Assembly: GCF_025643255.1 (NCBI RefSeq)
Contig: NZ_CP087112.1
Coordinates: forward strand, 3,038,001 to 3,102,000
DNA: 64,000 bases
Direction: 5' to 3'
Source: Halomonas sp. 7T
GTDB taxonomy: Bacteria > Pseudomonadota > Gammaproteobacteria > Pseudomonadales > Halomonadaceae
Part shown: in pieces, positions 43,742 through 51,699 of the stretch
How the letters are laid out: the number at the start of each line of letters is the position of its first letter
Position numbering within the stretch: the first letter of the stretch is position 1
Translations under genes and position numbers: made by a program
Notes under the pieces: model-generated
What the model was told of the DNA's origin: nothing
Seen by the model: the letters and a program-made list of their open reading frames with translations, nothing else
Database searches by the model: none

Positions 43742-44491
43742 ATGACACGACCGTTTGAATGGGTTGATGTGGGGGATCTTGAGCAATTTAATTGGATTGC
43801 AAATTACTTAGTGCGCAAATCAACGGCGGGATTACTACCTAGCGCGTTGACAACAACTCTCAACCAATACGGCGTGCAACAAACGGTTTACATGTTAGGG
43901 GACGTTCTAGACACTGCCGTTTTTCGGGAGCTAAGTCGCCGTATGCAAGCTAATTGGAATGTGCGCAAGCATCGCAAAAAGCATGGCAATCCCGTATCAA
44001 TCCAAATGTCCAAAGAGGCTCAAAGGCAATTGAAAGCCTTGGCTAAAAAAAGCGGTCAATCTCAGGTGGAGACGCTTGGCCAAGTCATCAGCAATGCAGT
44101 ACATGAGCAAAAGCAAGACACGGAAAAATATAAAAAAGAAAAAGAATCATTTTTGTTGAAGCTGGAAAAGCAAAAGAAGGAGGCTAATCAGATCAAGAGT
44201 GTTTTAAGTAAAGCTGTTGAGGACTTGCAAAAAGCCCTGTCTGAAGAAATAGATCACCGCTGCAGATATGAAGCGCTAGTAGGTAAATTGGACAACGCAG
44301 TGATTGATAGCGAAGCGATAAAGGCATACTGCGATTCAGTAACAAAGCGCGTTGCGGAAGTAGAGCTGGAGCTTGGTAAATTGCAATTAATGCGTATGAG
44401 GGTAGGACCTTCGCTAAATGAACGGATGCACAAATTTATTCTGTTTCATGGGGGGGACGGTTTGGGGAATAGAAGTGGCCATAGTCAGTGA
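43742..44491 (+). CDS. MatP-like ribbon-helix-helix protein with long coiled coil
   Basis: 249 residues. The first 120 resemble MatP, which organises the Ter macrodomain by binding matS: an early WIANYLVRKSTAGLL (compare W.YLVKK...G), ELSRRMQ.......RK.RK at about 63-80, then a ribbon-helix-helix (about 84-119) NPVSIQMSKEAQRQLKALAK and SGQSQVETLGQVISNAV, the latter like KTLSETIVQLIEDA of MatP. Residues about 121-235 are a Lys/Glu-rich coiled coil, longer than in chromosomal MatP (about 150 residues). No sequence search was possible, so homology is by eye. It would bind the adjacent 13-bp repeats. Confidence 0.55.
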   Translation: MTRPFEWVDVGDLEQFNWIANYLVRKSTAGLLPSALTTTLNQYGVQQTVYMLGDVLDTAVFRELSRRMQANWNVRKHRKKHGNPVSIQMSKEAQRQLKALAKKSGQSQVETLGQVISNAVHEQKQDTEKYKKEKESFLLKLEKQKKEANQIKSVLSKAVEDLQKALSEEIDHRCRYEALVGKLDNAVIDSEAIKAYCDSVTKRVAEVELELGKLQLMRMRVGPSLNERMHKFILFHGGDGLGNRSGHSQ

Positions 44492-44563
44492 TGCAGAACA
44501 AAAGAGCGGAGGCTGCAATCGATACTTTCAGTATGGTCTTCGTTTTGGGTCTTCCCTAACGCT

Positions 44564-44588
44564 AGTTGGGTAGTGTATTGGGTAGTAA
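44564..44588. promoter_or_regulatory. Right-end arm-type motifs
   Basis: GGGTAGTG at 44568 and GGGTAGTA at 44580 are in direct orientation and 12 bp apart. The same pair with the same 12-bp spacing is at the left end (GGGTAGTA at 6616 and 6628). Similar integrase arm sites flank many islands. Confidence 0.55.
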
Positions 44589-44661
44589 TTGCATATTTTT
44601 TGTGTTTATTTTGTTTTAATATATTGATTTTAAATGGTTTTTTACTTTTATTCTATTTTAA

Positions 44662-44680
44662 GATTCAAAATATTGAGTGA
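44662..44680 (+). repeat. Putative attR core
   Basis: GATTCAAAATATTGAGTGA matches the yicC end repeat (6490-6508) in 14 of the first 15 bases. It is 120 bp before the start of ppk2 and marks the right border of the island. Confidence 0.6.
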
Positions 44681-44799
44681 TATAACAATGCACACAAGTG
44701 TTTTCGTTGGTAGTTGTTGACGCGTATCACTATCAACTTAGTCAGCACCTAATAAAATATTGCCCCTGCTATCGTCAAACCAAACAAGAGAGAAGGGCA

Positions 44800-45882
44800 A
44801 TGGTCAAAGCGAGCCTCGATAATAAAACGACAGCCACGCCATCTGAAGGGCAACCCTCATGGGTAGATGAATTTAGCGTTGTGAAGAAGACCCACGGTGC
44901 CCAAGAGGCGCAGGCCGTCGCCATTGCCGATATATTGGGGTTAAAAGGCCCGCTGCCTGAGCCTCATGAAGAAACGCTAAAAGCGGTTGCTGATATTATT
45001 GAAGGTGCGTCATTGGATGACGTAGCTGAGCTGAAAAAAGCACTGCTGCATTGGAAACAGTTCGAAAAAGGCCGCACGGTTTCAAAGGATGAAGCGTTAG
45101 TCGACGATTGGCGCTCTGCGCCGTACCCCTATAAGAATCGGCTGTCTCGTAAAACGTACGAAAAGCAGAAATACTACCTTCAAGTGGAATTGCTAAAGCT
45201 CCAAGCGTGGATTAAAAAAACGCGTCAGCGTGTCGTTATTATCTTTGAAGGTCGTGATGCTGCAGGAAAGGGCGGCACTATTAAGCGCTTTATGGAGCAT
45301 TTAAACCCGCGTGGCTCCCGGGTCGTAGCGCTTGAAAAGCCGACAGAAACCGAGCAGGGGCAGTGGTACTTCCAGCGCTACATTAAACACTTGCCAACGC
45401 ACGGTGAACTCGTTCTGTTTGACCGCTCCTGGTACAACCGGGCGGGCGTTGAGCGGGTCATGGGTTTTTGCACCGACCAGCAGCATCAGGACTTTTTACG
45501 TCAAGCGCCTGAACTTGAGCGCAACTTGGTGGGCAGCGGAGTGCACATCATCAAGTTCTGGTTTTCGGTCAGTCGTGAAGAGCAGCAGCGTCGTTTTAAA
45601 GAGCGTGAACTACATCCACTCAAACGTTGGAAGCTGAGCCCGATTGATTTGGCATCGCTGGAAAAATGGGATGAGTACACGGCAGCTAAAGAGACCATGT
45701 TTTTCCATACGGATCACTCCGAGTGTCCTTGGGTGGTCATCAAGTCAAACTGCAAAAAACGTGCGCGTCTCAATGCCATGCGCTACGTGTTAAATGCTTT
45801 CGATTATGAAGGTAAAGATATTAATAACATTGGGGCAACTGATCCCTTGGTAGTAGGTCGCGCTGAGTTTTCAAACAGCTAA
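44800..45882 (+). CDS. ppk2: Polyphosphate kinase 2
   Basis: 360 residues of the PPK2 family, which uses polyphosphate to phosphorylate GDP/ADP or the corresponding monophosphates. Walker A is VVIIFEGRDAAGKGGTIK, the lid and Walker B region is LVLFDRSWYNRAGVERVMGF, and RFKERELHPLKRWKLSPID follows. The ATG at 44800 is chosen for the AGAAGGG site in front of it; an upstream frame from 44698 has no family similarity. It is the first gene of the chromosome after the island. Confidence 0.92.
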   Translation: MVKASLDNKTTATPSEGQPSWVDEFSVVKKTHGAQEAQAVAIADILGLKGPLPEPHEETLKAVADIIEGASLDDVAELKKALLHWKQFEKGRTVSKDEALVDDWRSAPYPYKNRLSRKTYEKQKYYLQVELLKLQAWIKKTRQRVVIIFEGRDAAGKGGTIKRFMEHLNPRGSRVVALEKPTETEQGQWYFQRYIKHLPTHGELVLFDRSWYNRAGVERVMGFCTDQQHQDFLRQAPELERNLVGSGVHIIKFWFSVSREEQQRRFKERELHPLKRWKLSPIDLASLEKWDEYTAAKETMFFHTDHSECPWVVIKSNCKKRARLNAMRYVLNAFDYEGKDINNIGATDPLVVGRAEFSNS

Positions 45883-46028
45883 AGCCCCGTGGGGGCCTCG
45901 GTTCATAGGTAGGCAGTGCAAGGCTAGCATCTAGTGCTACTGTTAACTTAGCACCCAACTAGCTTTGCCGCTGGTACTAGCAACACGCTAGACAATGGTG
46001 CTTCTACCTTGATCGAGGATGCCCTGCC

Positions 46029-46604
46029 ATGCTGATGTTGCGCTACCTCTCTTTCGTTCTACTGCTCTGTATGCTGAGCATTCTGCCCCTCACCACCTAC
46101 GCCAACACCGCTACCTGGCAAGCCCTCCAAGAAGGCGGCTTGGTGATTTTAATGCGTCATGCGCTGGCGCCAGGCATTGGCGACCCGCCTGCGTTTAAGC
46201 TTGAGGTGTGTGATACCCAGCGCAATTTATCAGCAGAGGGGCGCGCCCAGGCAACGTCGGTTGGGCAAGCGTTTCGTGATAGGCGGATACCTATTGAGGC
46301 GGTGTACTCATCGCGCTGGTGCCGTGCGCTGGAAACCGCTGAACGTTTAGCTTTAGGAGCGGTAGAGCCAACGCCATGGCTAGACTCATTTTTCCGTAAT
46401 GTCAGCGAACGCGAGGCACGCACTCAGGCCATGCGCGCTGCCATTCTGGCGTGGCAAGGGCCGGGCAATCTGATGTTGGTCACCCACCAGGTCAATATCA
46501 CCGCGCTGATTGGCGGTGTGGTGCCGTCCGGCGATATGGCCGTGGTGCGTCCAGAGGGGCAAGAGGTCGTTGTCGTAGGTACGCTGAGCCTTAGCCGAGA
46601 GTAA
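46029..46604 (+). CDS. Exported histidine phosphatase family protein
   Basis: 191 residues with an N-terminal signal-like hydrophobic helix. Histidine phosphatase (phosphoglycerate mutase-like) motifs are VILMRHALAPG (catalytic His), YSSRWCRALETAERL and VTHQVNITAL (second His). The RHG usual of the family reads RHA. It is likely periplasmic. GAGGA lies 8-9 bp upstream of the ATG. Substrate unknown. Confidence 0.8.
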   Translation: MLMLRYLSFVLLLCMLSILPLTTYANTATWQALQEGGLVILMRHALAPGIGDPPAFKLEVCDTQRNLSAEGRAQATSVGQAFRDRRIPIEAVYSSRWCRALETAERLALGAVEPTPWLDSFFRNVSEREARTQAMRAAILAWQGPGNLMLVTHQVNITALIGGVVPSGDMAVVRPEGQEVVVVGTLSLSRE

Positions 46605-46709
46605 GGCTGCATCATCGTCTTCAATTTCTTTCATTAAATCGGGGCAAATTATTCGCTCCTCATCGCTATGCTGAGGTTTTACGCTGGGCGTATTGATAAG
46701 GAGAGCGTT

Positions 46710-47585
46710 ATGTCATCAACCCATACTCAATCCGTTCGCCGTGTGGTCGCGCAGCATCCTGCCCATCGGGATGATATCGGTGATTTGGTCACCCGTCGGC
46801 CGCTGCCGGGACCGGGGTTGGATCAGCTTGATCCGTTTCTGTTTTTGAATCACCACGGCCCGCAGGTTTACCCGGCAAACAATCAGGGGCTTCCCTTTGG
46901 GCCGCATCCGCACCGTGGGTTTGAAACGGTGACGTTTATTTTGGACGGTTCGCTGGCCCATGCTGATAGCGCCAAGCACCAAAGCGTAATTCACGCAGGT
47001 GGCGTGCAGTGGATGACCGCAGGCAGCGGTATCGTGCATGCAGAGATATCGCCCCCTGAGTTTCTGCGCGAGGGCGGGCCGCTTGAAATCCTGCAGCTGT
47101 GGGTCAATCTGCCGTCACGCCTAAAAATGAGCGAGCCGCGCTATGTGGGCTTGCAGCAGGAGGGCATTCCCGCGGTTCCTCTGGCGGGCGGCGGTACGCT
47201 CAACCTTATTGCCGGGGAGTGGCAGGGGCAGTCAGGCCCTATCGAGTCGCTGACAGGCATATTTATGTCCACGCTTGCGCTGCCTGCGGGTACGCATGAG
47301 CAGCTGCCCGTGGCTCCTGGGCGGCAGGTGTTTCTATACGTGGTGAGTGGCAACGTGACGGTGGGCGGCGAGCCTGCTAAGGCGCACCATTTAATTGAGG
47401 TCGACCGTGACGGTGAAAGCCTAAGCATTGAGGCGGCGAGCGATGCGCGCCTGCTGTTTGGTCATGGCGAAGTAATCGATGAAGCGGTTTATTCCCACGG
47501 CCCCTTTGTGATGACCACCCGCGATGAGATCGTTCAGGCGGTGGAGGATTACCAGAACGGCAAGTTTGGTGGGCTGACGCTTTAA
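46710..47585 (+). CDS. Pirin family protein
   Basis: 291 residues, bicupin pirin fold. The metal-binding cupin shows LPFGPHPHRGFETVTFILDG and VQWMTAGSGIVHAE, with the four usual ligands (two His, one His, one Glu). The C-terminal cupin ends in a conserved FGPFVM-like HGPFVMTTRDEI. ATG 46710 has AAGGAG upstream. Pirins act as quercetinases or transcription cofactors; the actual role here is unknown. Confidence 0.9.
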   Translation: MSSTHTQSVRRVVAQHPAHRDDIGDLVTRRPLPGPGLDQLDPFLFLNHHGPQVYPANNQGLPFGPHPHRGFETVTFILDGSLAHADSAKHQSVIHAGGVQWMTAGSGIVHAEISPPEFLREGGPLEILQLWVNLPSRLKMSEPRYVGLQQEGIPAVPLAGGGTLNLIAGEWQGQSGPIESLTGIFMSTLALPAGTHEQLPVAPGRQVFLYVVSGNVTVGGEPAKAHHLIEVDRDGESLSIEAASDARLLFGHGEVIDEAVYSHGPFVMTTRDEIVQAVEDYQNGKFGGLTL

Positions 47586-47613
47586 AGACCCGCTAATGAT
47601 CTAAAGACTCGCG

Positions 47614-48225
47614 CTAGACCGGCTCGCCGCGATAGTAGTGCCATAAAAACAGCGACCCCACGCTGCGCCAGGGAGCCCAGTGCTCTACCATCTGGCGCGC
47701 CCGCTTCGGCGTGGGTTTGTTCTCCATGCCCTTCAAACGGCCTAGCGCTACCCTTAACGCGAGGTCGTCGGCGGGGAAAATATCGGGGCGCTGGAGCGAG
47801 AACATTAGGTAAATCTCCGCGCTCCAGCGGCCAAACCCACGCAGTTCGGTAATCGCGGCAATCGCCTCGTCATCGCTGAGGTGCGCTAAGCCATCGGCGC
47901 TAAAGGTGCCCGCAAGCTCCGCTTCTGCCAGCCCTTTGGCATACTCGATCTTGCGCCACGACAAGCCTGCATCCCGCAGCGCCTGGCCTTCCACCTCCAT
48001 CACCGCCTTGGCGTGCAGTTCCGGCAGCAGTGTATTCACCCGGCCCATAATCGCCCGAGCGGCTTCGGTGGATATCTGCTGGCTGACGATGGTCGAGAAG
48101 AAGGTGGCAAAGCCTGGGTCGCGCTGGCGCGGGTCGGGTGCGCCGACTAAAGGGTAAGCACGCGCAATGTCGGTGTCGGCATTGGCCAGTGCCTGCATGG
48201 CGTGCTCGATGGTGCTGGAGGTCAT
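47614..48225 (-). CDS. DNA-3-methyladenine glycosylase II-like (HhH-GPD) protein
   Basis: 203 residues, helix-hairpin-helix GPD base-excision glycosylase of the AlkA type. Visible are FSTIVSQQISTEAA, the hairpin LRGFGRWSAEIYLMFSLQRPDIFPADDLAL with the catalytic Asp in PADD, and the C-terminal HWAPWRSVGSLFLWHYY. There is no FeS cluster motif. It removes alkylated bases. Convergent with pirin. Confidence 0.88.
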   Translation of the reverse strand: MTSSTIEHAMQALANADTDIARAYPLVGAPDPRQRDPGFATFFSTIVSQQISTEAARAIMGRVNTLLPELHAKAVMEVEGQALRDAGLSWRKIEYAKGLAEAELAGTFSADGLAHLSDDEAIAAITELRGFGRWSAEIYLMFSLQRPDIFPADDLALRVALGRLKGMENKPTPKRARQMVEHWAPWRSVGSLFLWHYYRGEPV

Positions 48226-48432
48226 AACCGGCTCACTTAATGAAAAGATAATCGTAACATCCTAGCAGTTGCCTCTTGGGTGCTGCCGCGTAAGTGTCCA
48301 CGGGGATACCACTTTGCACGCTAACTTTTTTAGCGTCTCATATTTCTACTTTCGTCTAATCCTGCCATCATTTGTGGTTATCCAAGACCGTTTTATAAGC
48401 AGGCGCTTTATCCAGCGCTTGGGGAGAGAGGT

Positions 48433-48658
48433 ATGCAAGAGTCGTCAACGGGGCTGGCGCGTAACCCGCGATTGGCAGAGTTTGTTCTGGCGCTGGGCGG
48501 GTTCGGCATTGGCACCAGCGAGTTCGTCATTATGGGGTTGATGAACCGCGTGGCGGAGGATTTAGCCGTGACGGTGCCCCAAGTAGGCTATGCGATTAGT
48601 AGCTACGCACTGGGCGTGGTGGTGGGTGCGCCGCTGATTTCCGCGCTTGCCGCGCGGG
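48433..48658 (+). pseudogene. MFS transporter, N-terminal part, interrupted by IS
   Basis: The first 75 codons of a DHA1-type major facilitator permease (AEFVLALGGFGIGTSEFVIMGLMNRVAED with the motif A helix region GYAISSYALGVVVGAPLISALAAR). At 48659 an IS3-family element starts. Joining this piece to the fragment starting at 50345 restores an uninterrupted 403-codon frame, exactly a multiple of three. The gene is therefore disrupted, and its product is not made from this allele. Confidence 0.88.
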
Positions 48659-48694
48659 CGGTGATTTTCAACCTAGTTGTCCAAATAGCTGCCT

Positions 48695-49723
48695 CTAAGC
48701 AGCCTGTTTATTACGCTCGACTTCCTGAAGCTTGCCAGGGTTGAGCGCTACCGAACCGGGTGCCTCCCAGTTTCGGGTGCTCCCCGACCAACGCTGTGGA
48801 TGCCGACGTTTAGCTCTTTCATAAACCGCTTTGCGATGTTCAAGGCGTTCTCGATCGACACCTTGATGCCGGTCAGCGGGCGTCACGTAGCGAATACCAC
48901 TGTGCAGGTGTTGTTCGTTGTAAGCGTGTTCGAACGTCAGCATCCAGTCACGTACCGCGTTTAGCGATGCAAAGCCCTTTGTGGGCCACGCTGGGCAATA
49001 TTTGACAGTGCGGAACAACGCTTCTGAGTAAGGGTTGTCATTGCTCACCCTCGGTCGGCTGTAAGACATCAACATCCCCAGCTCTGTTAACCTCGCTTTC
49101 AGCGTATAAGACGTCATCGGCGCACCGTTATCAGAGTGCAATACCGGAGGATGATGCCAGCAGCCTTCGCGCAATAGGGCACGCTCCAGCAAGTGTTTCG
49201 CTAACTCGCCTGATTCCGCCTCGTGGACTTCCCAGGCGATGATTTTGCGACTGTAGATATCCATAATCAGGTAAAGATACCAGTGCTGACCACGCACAAC
49301 GGAAGAGCAGTAGCTGATGTCCCAGCACCAGACTTGATTGGGCCCAGTGGCCGTAAAGCTCGTCGGCTCTGGTACTGAGCGGCGTGGCTTCATTCGCCCT
49401 CGATGGTGCTGCTGTTGGTGCTTTTTCAGCACTCGATAAAATGACGACTCGGAGGCCAAGTAGACCCCTTGATCAGCCAGTGACGGCACGATTTGAGACG
49501 GCGGCAAGCTCTGATATTCAGGACGATTACAAGCGTTCAATATGGCTTGTTCCTCCTCGTGAGTCAGTTGATGCGGCTGCATGCCTTGTACTGCTTGCGG
49601 GCGCTGATCCTCAATCACAGCGCCACAGTCAGAGCGCCAACGTTTAAGCGTGCGCTCACTCAGGTCGATAATCGCCGCTGCTTGATAACGGGAAGCCCCT
49701 CCGGTAACCGCTTCATCAAACAA
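48695..49723 (-). CDS. IS3-family transposase OrfB (integrase core)
   Basis: 342 residues shown from the first possible start, but the open frame continues upstream and is probably entered by a -1 frameshift from orfA. The rve/integrase-core DDE residues are in WCWDISYC, LHSDNGAPM and NPYSEALFRTVKY. HTH-like residues precede them (SRYQAAAIIDLSERTLKRW). The C-terminal part (HSGIRYVTPADRHQG) is typical of the family. It performs the cut and strand transfer. Confidence 0.9.
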   Translation of the reverse strand: MFDEAVTGGASRYQAAAIIDLSERTLKRWRSDCGAVIEDQRPQAVQGMQPHQLTHEEEQAILNACNRPEYQSLPPSQIVPSLADQGVYLASESSFYRVLKKHQQQHHRGRMKPRRSVPEPTSFTATGPNQVWCWDISYCSSVVRGQHWYLYLIMDIYSRKIIAWEVHEAESGELAKHLLERALLREGCWHHPPVLHSDNGAPMTSYTLKARLTELGMLMSYSRPRVSNDNPYSEALFRTVKYCPAWPTKGFASLNAVRDWMLTFEHAYNEQHLHSGIRYVTPADRHQGVDRERLEHRKAVYERAKRRHPQRWSGSTRNWEAPGSVALNPGKLQEVERNKQAA

Positions 49724-49755
49724 CGCAATGAGCCTTGTACGTTCCTCAAGCGACG

Positions 49756-50265
49756 TCAGTCGTCCTCGCCGCTGTTCGGGTCTTCGCCGTACAAGGCGTC
49801 GAGCTTTTTTGAGAGCACCAGCAATGACGTGGTTTCCGCTAAGGCTCTGTCTTTGCGACGCACTTCCGCTTTGAGCTGCTTGATCGTTTTACGGTCTTCT
49901 TTACGCTGTTTTTGTGCCGTTTTTTGATGATGTTCTTGTTGCCCAGCGCCCTGAAGACAAGCGGCTTTCCACTGCTGGATTTGCTCGGGATACAGGCCTT
50001 TTTCGCGGCAGTAAGCACCCAGCTCTGTTTCTGACAGGGTGGCAGTTTCGATGACCACAGCGAGCTTGGCGTCAGGCGACCATTCGTTGTCGCTTTGGGT
50101 ATAACCCGGCACAGGCACTCCTTTTTCTCGACACTGTTTTAACCAACTATACAGCGTCGCGTCAGAGATGCCTTCTTCCGTAGAGACTGACACCACACTG
50201 CGATTGTGGGGTGGTAGCAACTTTTTCAGTACAGCGGCTTTACGCTCTTTAGAATAACGTGGCAC
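49756..50265 (-). CDS. IS3-family transposase OrfA
   Basis: 169 residues from a GTG start (VPRYSKERKAAVLKKLL). It contains a helix-turn-helix region (SVVSVSTEEGISDATLYSWLKQCREKG) and a C-terminal leucine-zipper-like coiled coil (ETTSLLVLSKKLDALYG). The last codons contain an A AAA AAG frameshift site. It recognises the IS ends. The other frame of orfB is the -1 frame, so OrfAB is expected. Confidence 0.85.
   Translation of the reverse strand: MPRYSKERKAAVLKKLLPPHNRSVVSVSTEEGISDATLYSWLKQCREKGVPVPGYTQSDNEWSPDAKLAVVIETATLSETELGAYCREKGLYPEQIQQWKAACLQGAGQQEHHQKTAQKQRKEDRKTIKQLKAEVRRKDRALAETTSLLVLSKKLDALYGEDPNSGEDD
49804..49810 (-). promoter_or_regulatory. A AAA AAG slippery site for -1 frameshift (OrfA to OrfAB)
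   Basis: On the minus strand A AAA AAG occurs in the orfA frame 18 codons before its stop. From this site the -1 frame has no stop and runs straight into orfB, as in well-studied IS3-family elements. Confidence 0.75.
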
Positions 50266-50344
50266 ACGCGCTCCATGCCGCTCCCTCTGGATGTGATTTA
50301 GGCGATATCGCCAACCGGACAACTAGGCTGACAGAGGGGGCGGG

Positions 50345-51330
50345 TACCCAGGCGGGCGCTGCTGATTGCGCTGATGCTGGTGTTTGCCGTGGGCAATATT
50401 GCCAGCGCCATGGCACCGGGGTTTTGGTCGTTTGTGGGCCTGCGCTTTTTGGCGGGGCTGCCCCATGGGGCCTACTTTGGCATAGCGGCGTTGGTCGCGG
50501 CAGGAGCGGTGCCGATTGACCAGCGAGCGCGGGCTATTTCAAGGGTAATGATGGGGCTTACGGTAGCCATTTTGATTGGCGCGCCGTTGGGTACCTGGGC
50601 GGGTAACGCGTTTGGTTGGCAAATCGCTTTTGCCGGGGTGGGGGTCATTGCGCTGTTAACGGCGCTGCTTATTCGGTTATGTGTGCCGGTTCAGCCGTTT
50701 GATGTCCACGCCAGCCCGTTGAGAGAGCTGTCTGCACTGGTGAAGCAGCGGGTGCTGGTCACCATCGCAATTGCCTGTATTGGCTGCGGCGGTATGTTCT
50801 CGATCTTCAGCTATGTTATGCCTACATTGACCCAGCAGGCGGGCATGAGCGAAGCGTTAGGGCCACTGGTACTGGTGATTTTTGGACTGGGCTCTATCGC
50901 CGGTAACTTGGTGGGCGGGCGCATGGCGGATAAAAACCTAATGCGGGCCATTCCTACCATTTTAGTGTGGTGTGCCGTGGTGCAGGGGCTCTTCTACTTT
51001 GCCGCCAACGAGGTGTGGTCGGGGCTTTTGTTTGTGGGGTTAGTGGGGACCAGCATGGCGCTGGCGCCCTCGCTGCAAACCCGCCTGATGGATGTGGCCG
51101 AAGATGCCCAAACTATGGCGGCGTCTATGAACCATGCGGCCTTTAACGGGGCTAACGCGCTGGGCGCGTGGCTGGCGGGTTCGGCCATTAGCGCCGGGTT
51201 TAGCTGGTCAAGCACGGGGCTGGTGGGAACCGGTCTGGCGCTGTGTGGTTTGGTGATTTTTGCCGGGGGGCGCTGGCTTGAAAACCGCACTTACCCCGCA
51301 GAGCCTGCCGCTGTTCAGAGCTATAAATAA
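50345..51330 (+). pseudogene. MFS transporter, C-terminal part
   Basis: Continues the transporter after the IS in the rejoined frame (VPRRALLIALMLVFAVGNI), with the remaining helices (WSFVGLRFLAGLPHGAYFGIAALVAAG, LTVAILIGAPLGTWAG) and ends LENRTYPAEPAAVQSYK. Internal ATGs could start short products, but the N-terminal helices are separated from it. See the N-terminal part for the frame argument. Confidence 0.88.
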
Positions 51331-51423
51331 GCTGTGGCTAAAAAATTCGGTGGGGATTTAAAGTGGCAAAAAGCGCGCATCGTTCCTAGGGTGTAAGGGT
51401 GCAAACCATAAGGAGGTGACCCT

Positions 51424-51690
51424 ATGCATACTCAAGTAATGAAGACGTCGCACGTACTAACCCCGCGCCTCATAACATTAAGTGCTATTGCCGCATTAAC
51501 GCTGGTTTTGGCGGGCTGTGGTTCAACCACTGGCGAGCGCGCCACCAGCGGTGCCGGGGTAGGTGCAGCCGTTGGCGCCGGGGCTGCTGCAGTGACCGGT
51601 GGCAGCGTCACTCAAGGTGCCGTAATTGGCGGTGGCGTAGGTGCCGCCACCGGGGCCGCCACAGATGAAGAGGATATCAACCTCGAATAA
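51424..51690 (+). CDS. Glycine-zipper lipoprotein
   Basis: 88 residues, preceded by AAGGAGGTG. The signal peptide ends at lipobox VLAGC (Cys about 36). The mature part is a Gly/Ala glycine-zipper (SGAGVGAAVGAGAAAVTGG, VIGGGVGAATGAA) ending acidic (DEEDINLE). Similar small lipoproteins are common in proteobacteria; function unknown, probably outer-membrane associated. Confidence 0.8.
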   Translation: MHTQVMKTSHVLTPRLITLSAIAALTLVLAGCGSTTGERATSGAGVGAAVGAGAAAVTGGSVTQGAVIGGGVGAATGAATDEEDINLE

Positions 51691-51699
51691 CCTGCTTGC

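Larger units (their letters stand above)
6490..44680. mobile_element. Integrated genomic island at the 3' end of yicC
   Basis: About 38 kb bounded by matching short repeats: GATTCAGAATATTGAATAG at the end of yicC and GATTCAAAATATTGAGTGA at 44662-44680. A tyrosine recombinase lies 250 bp inside the left border. Both ends carry two GGGTAGTA motifs 12 bp apart. Content is accessory throughout (copper resistance, recombination, restriction, toxin-antitoxin-like genes, AlpA, Gp2-like), while both flanks are housekeeping. The 3' end of yicC is a documented attachment site for mobilisable islands helped by SXT/R391-type elements. I see no relaxase or conjugation genes, so transfer would depend on a helper or natural means. 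The borders are inferred from repeats, not from an empty-site comparison. Confidence 0.8.
48659..50340 (-). mobile_element. IS3-family insertion sequence, 1,682 bp
   Basis: Its limits are set by CGGG direct repeats (48655-48658 and 50341-50344) and by inverted repeats that share CCTAGTTGTCC, exactly 13 bp in from each end. Removing the element and one CGGG restores the MFS reading frame. It has two overlapping transposase frames on the minus strand. It differs from the IS remnant at 39869. Confidence 0.85.

Noticed and set aside
44698..44799. Longer ppk2 start at 44698
   Set aside because: The extra 34 residues are unlike PPK2 proteins, and the ATG at 44800 has the better ribosome-binding site.
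45883..45900. Terminator after ppk2
   Set aside because: GCCCC/GGGGC can pair, but there is no T run and the loop is only three bases; too weak to call.
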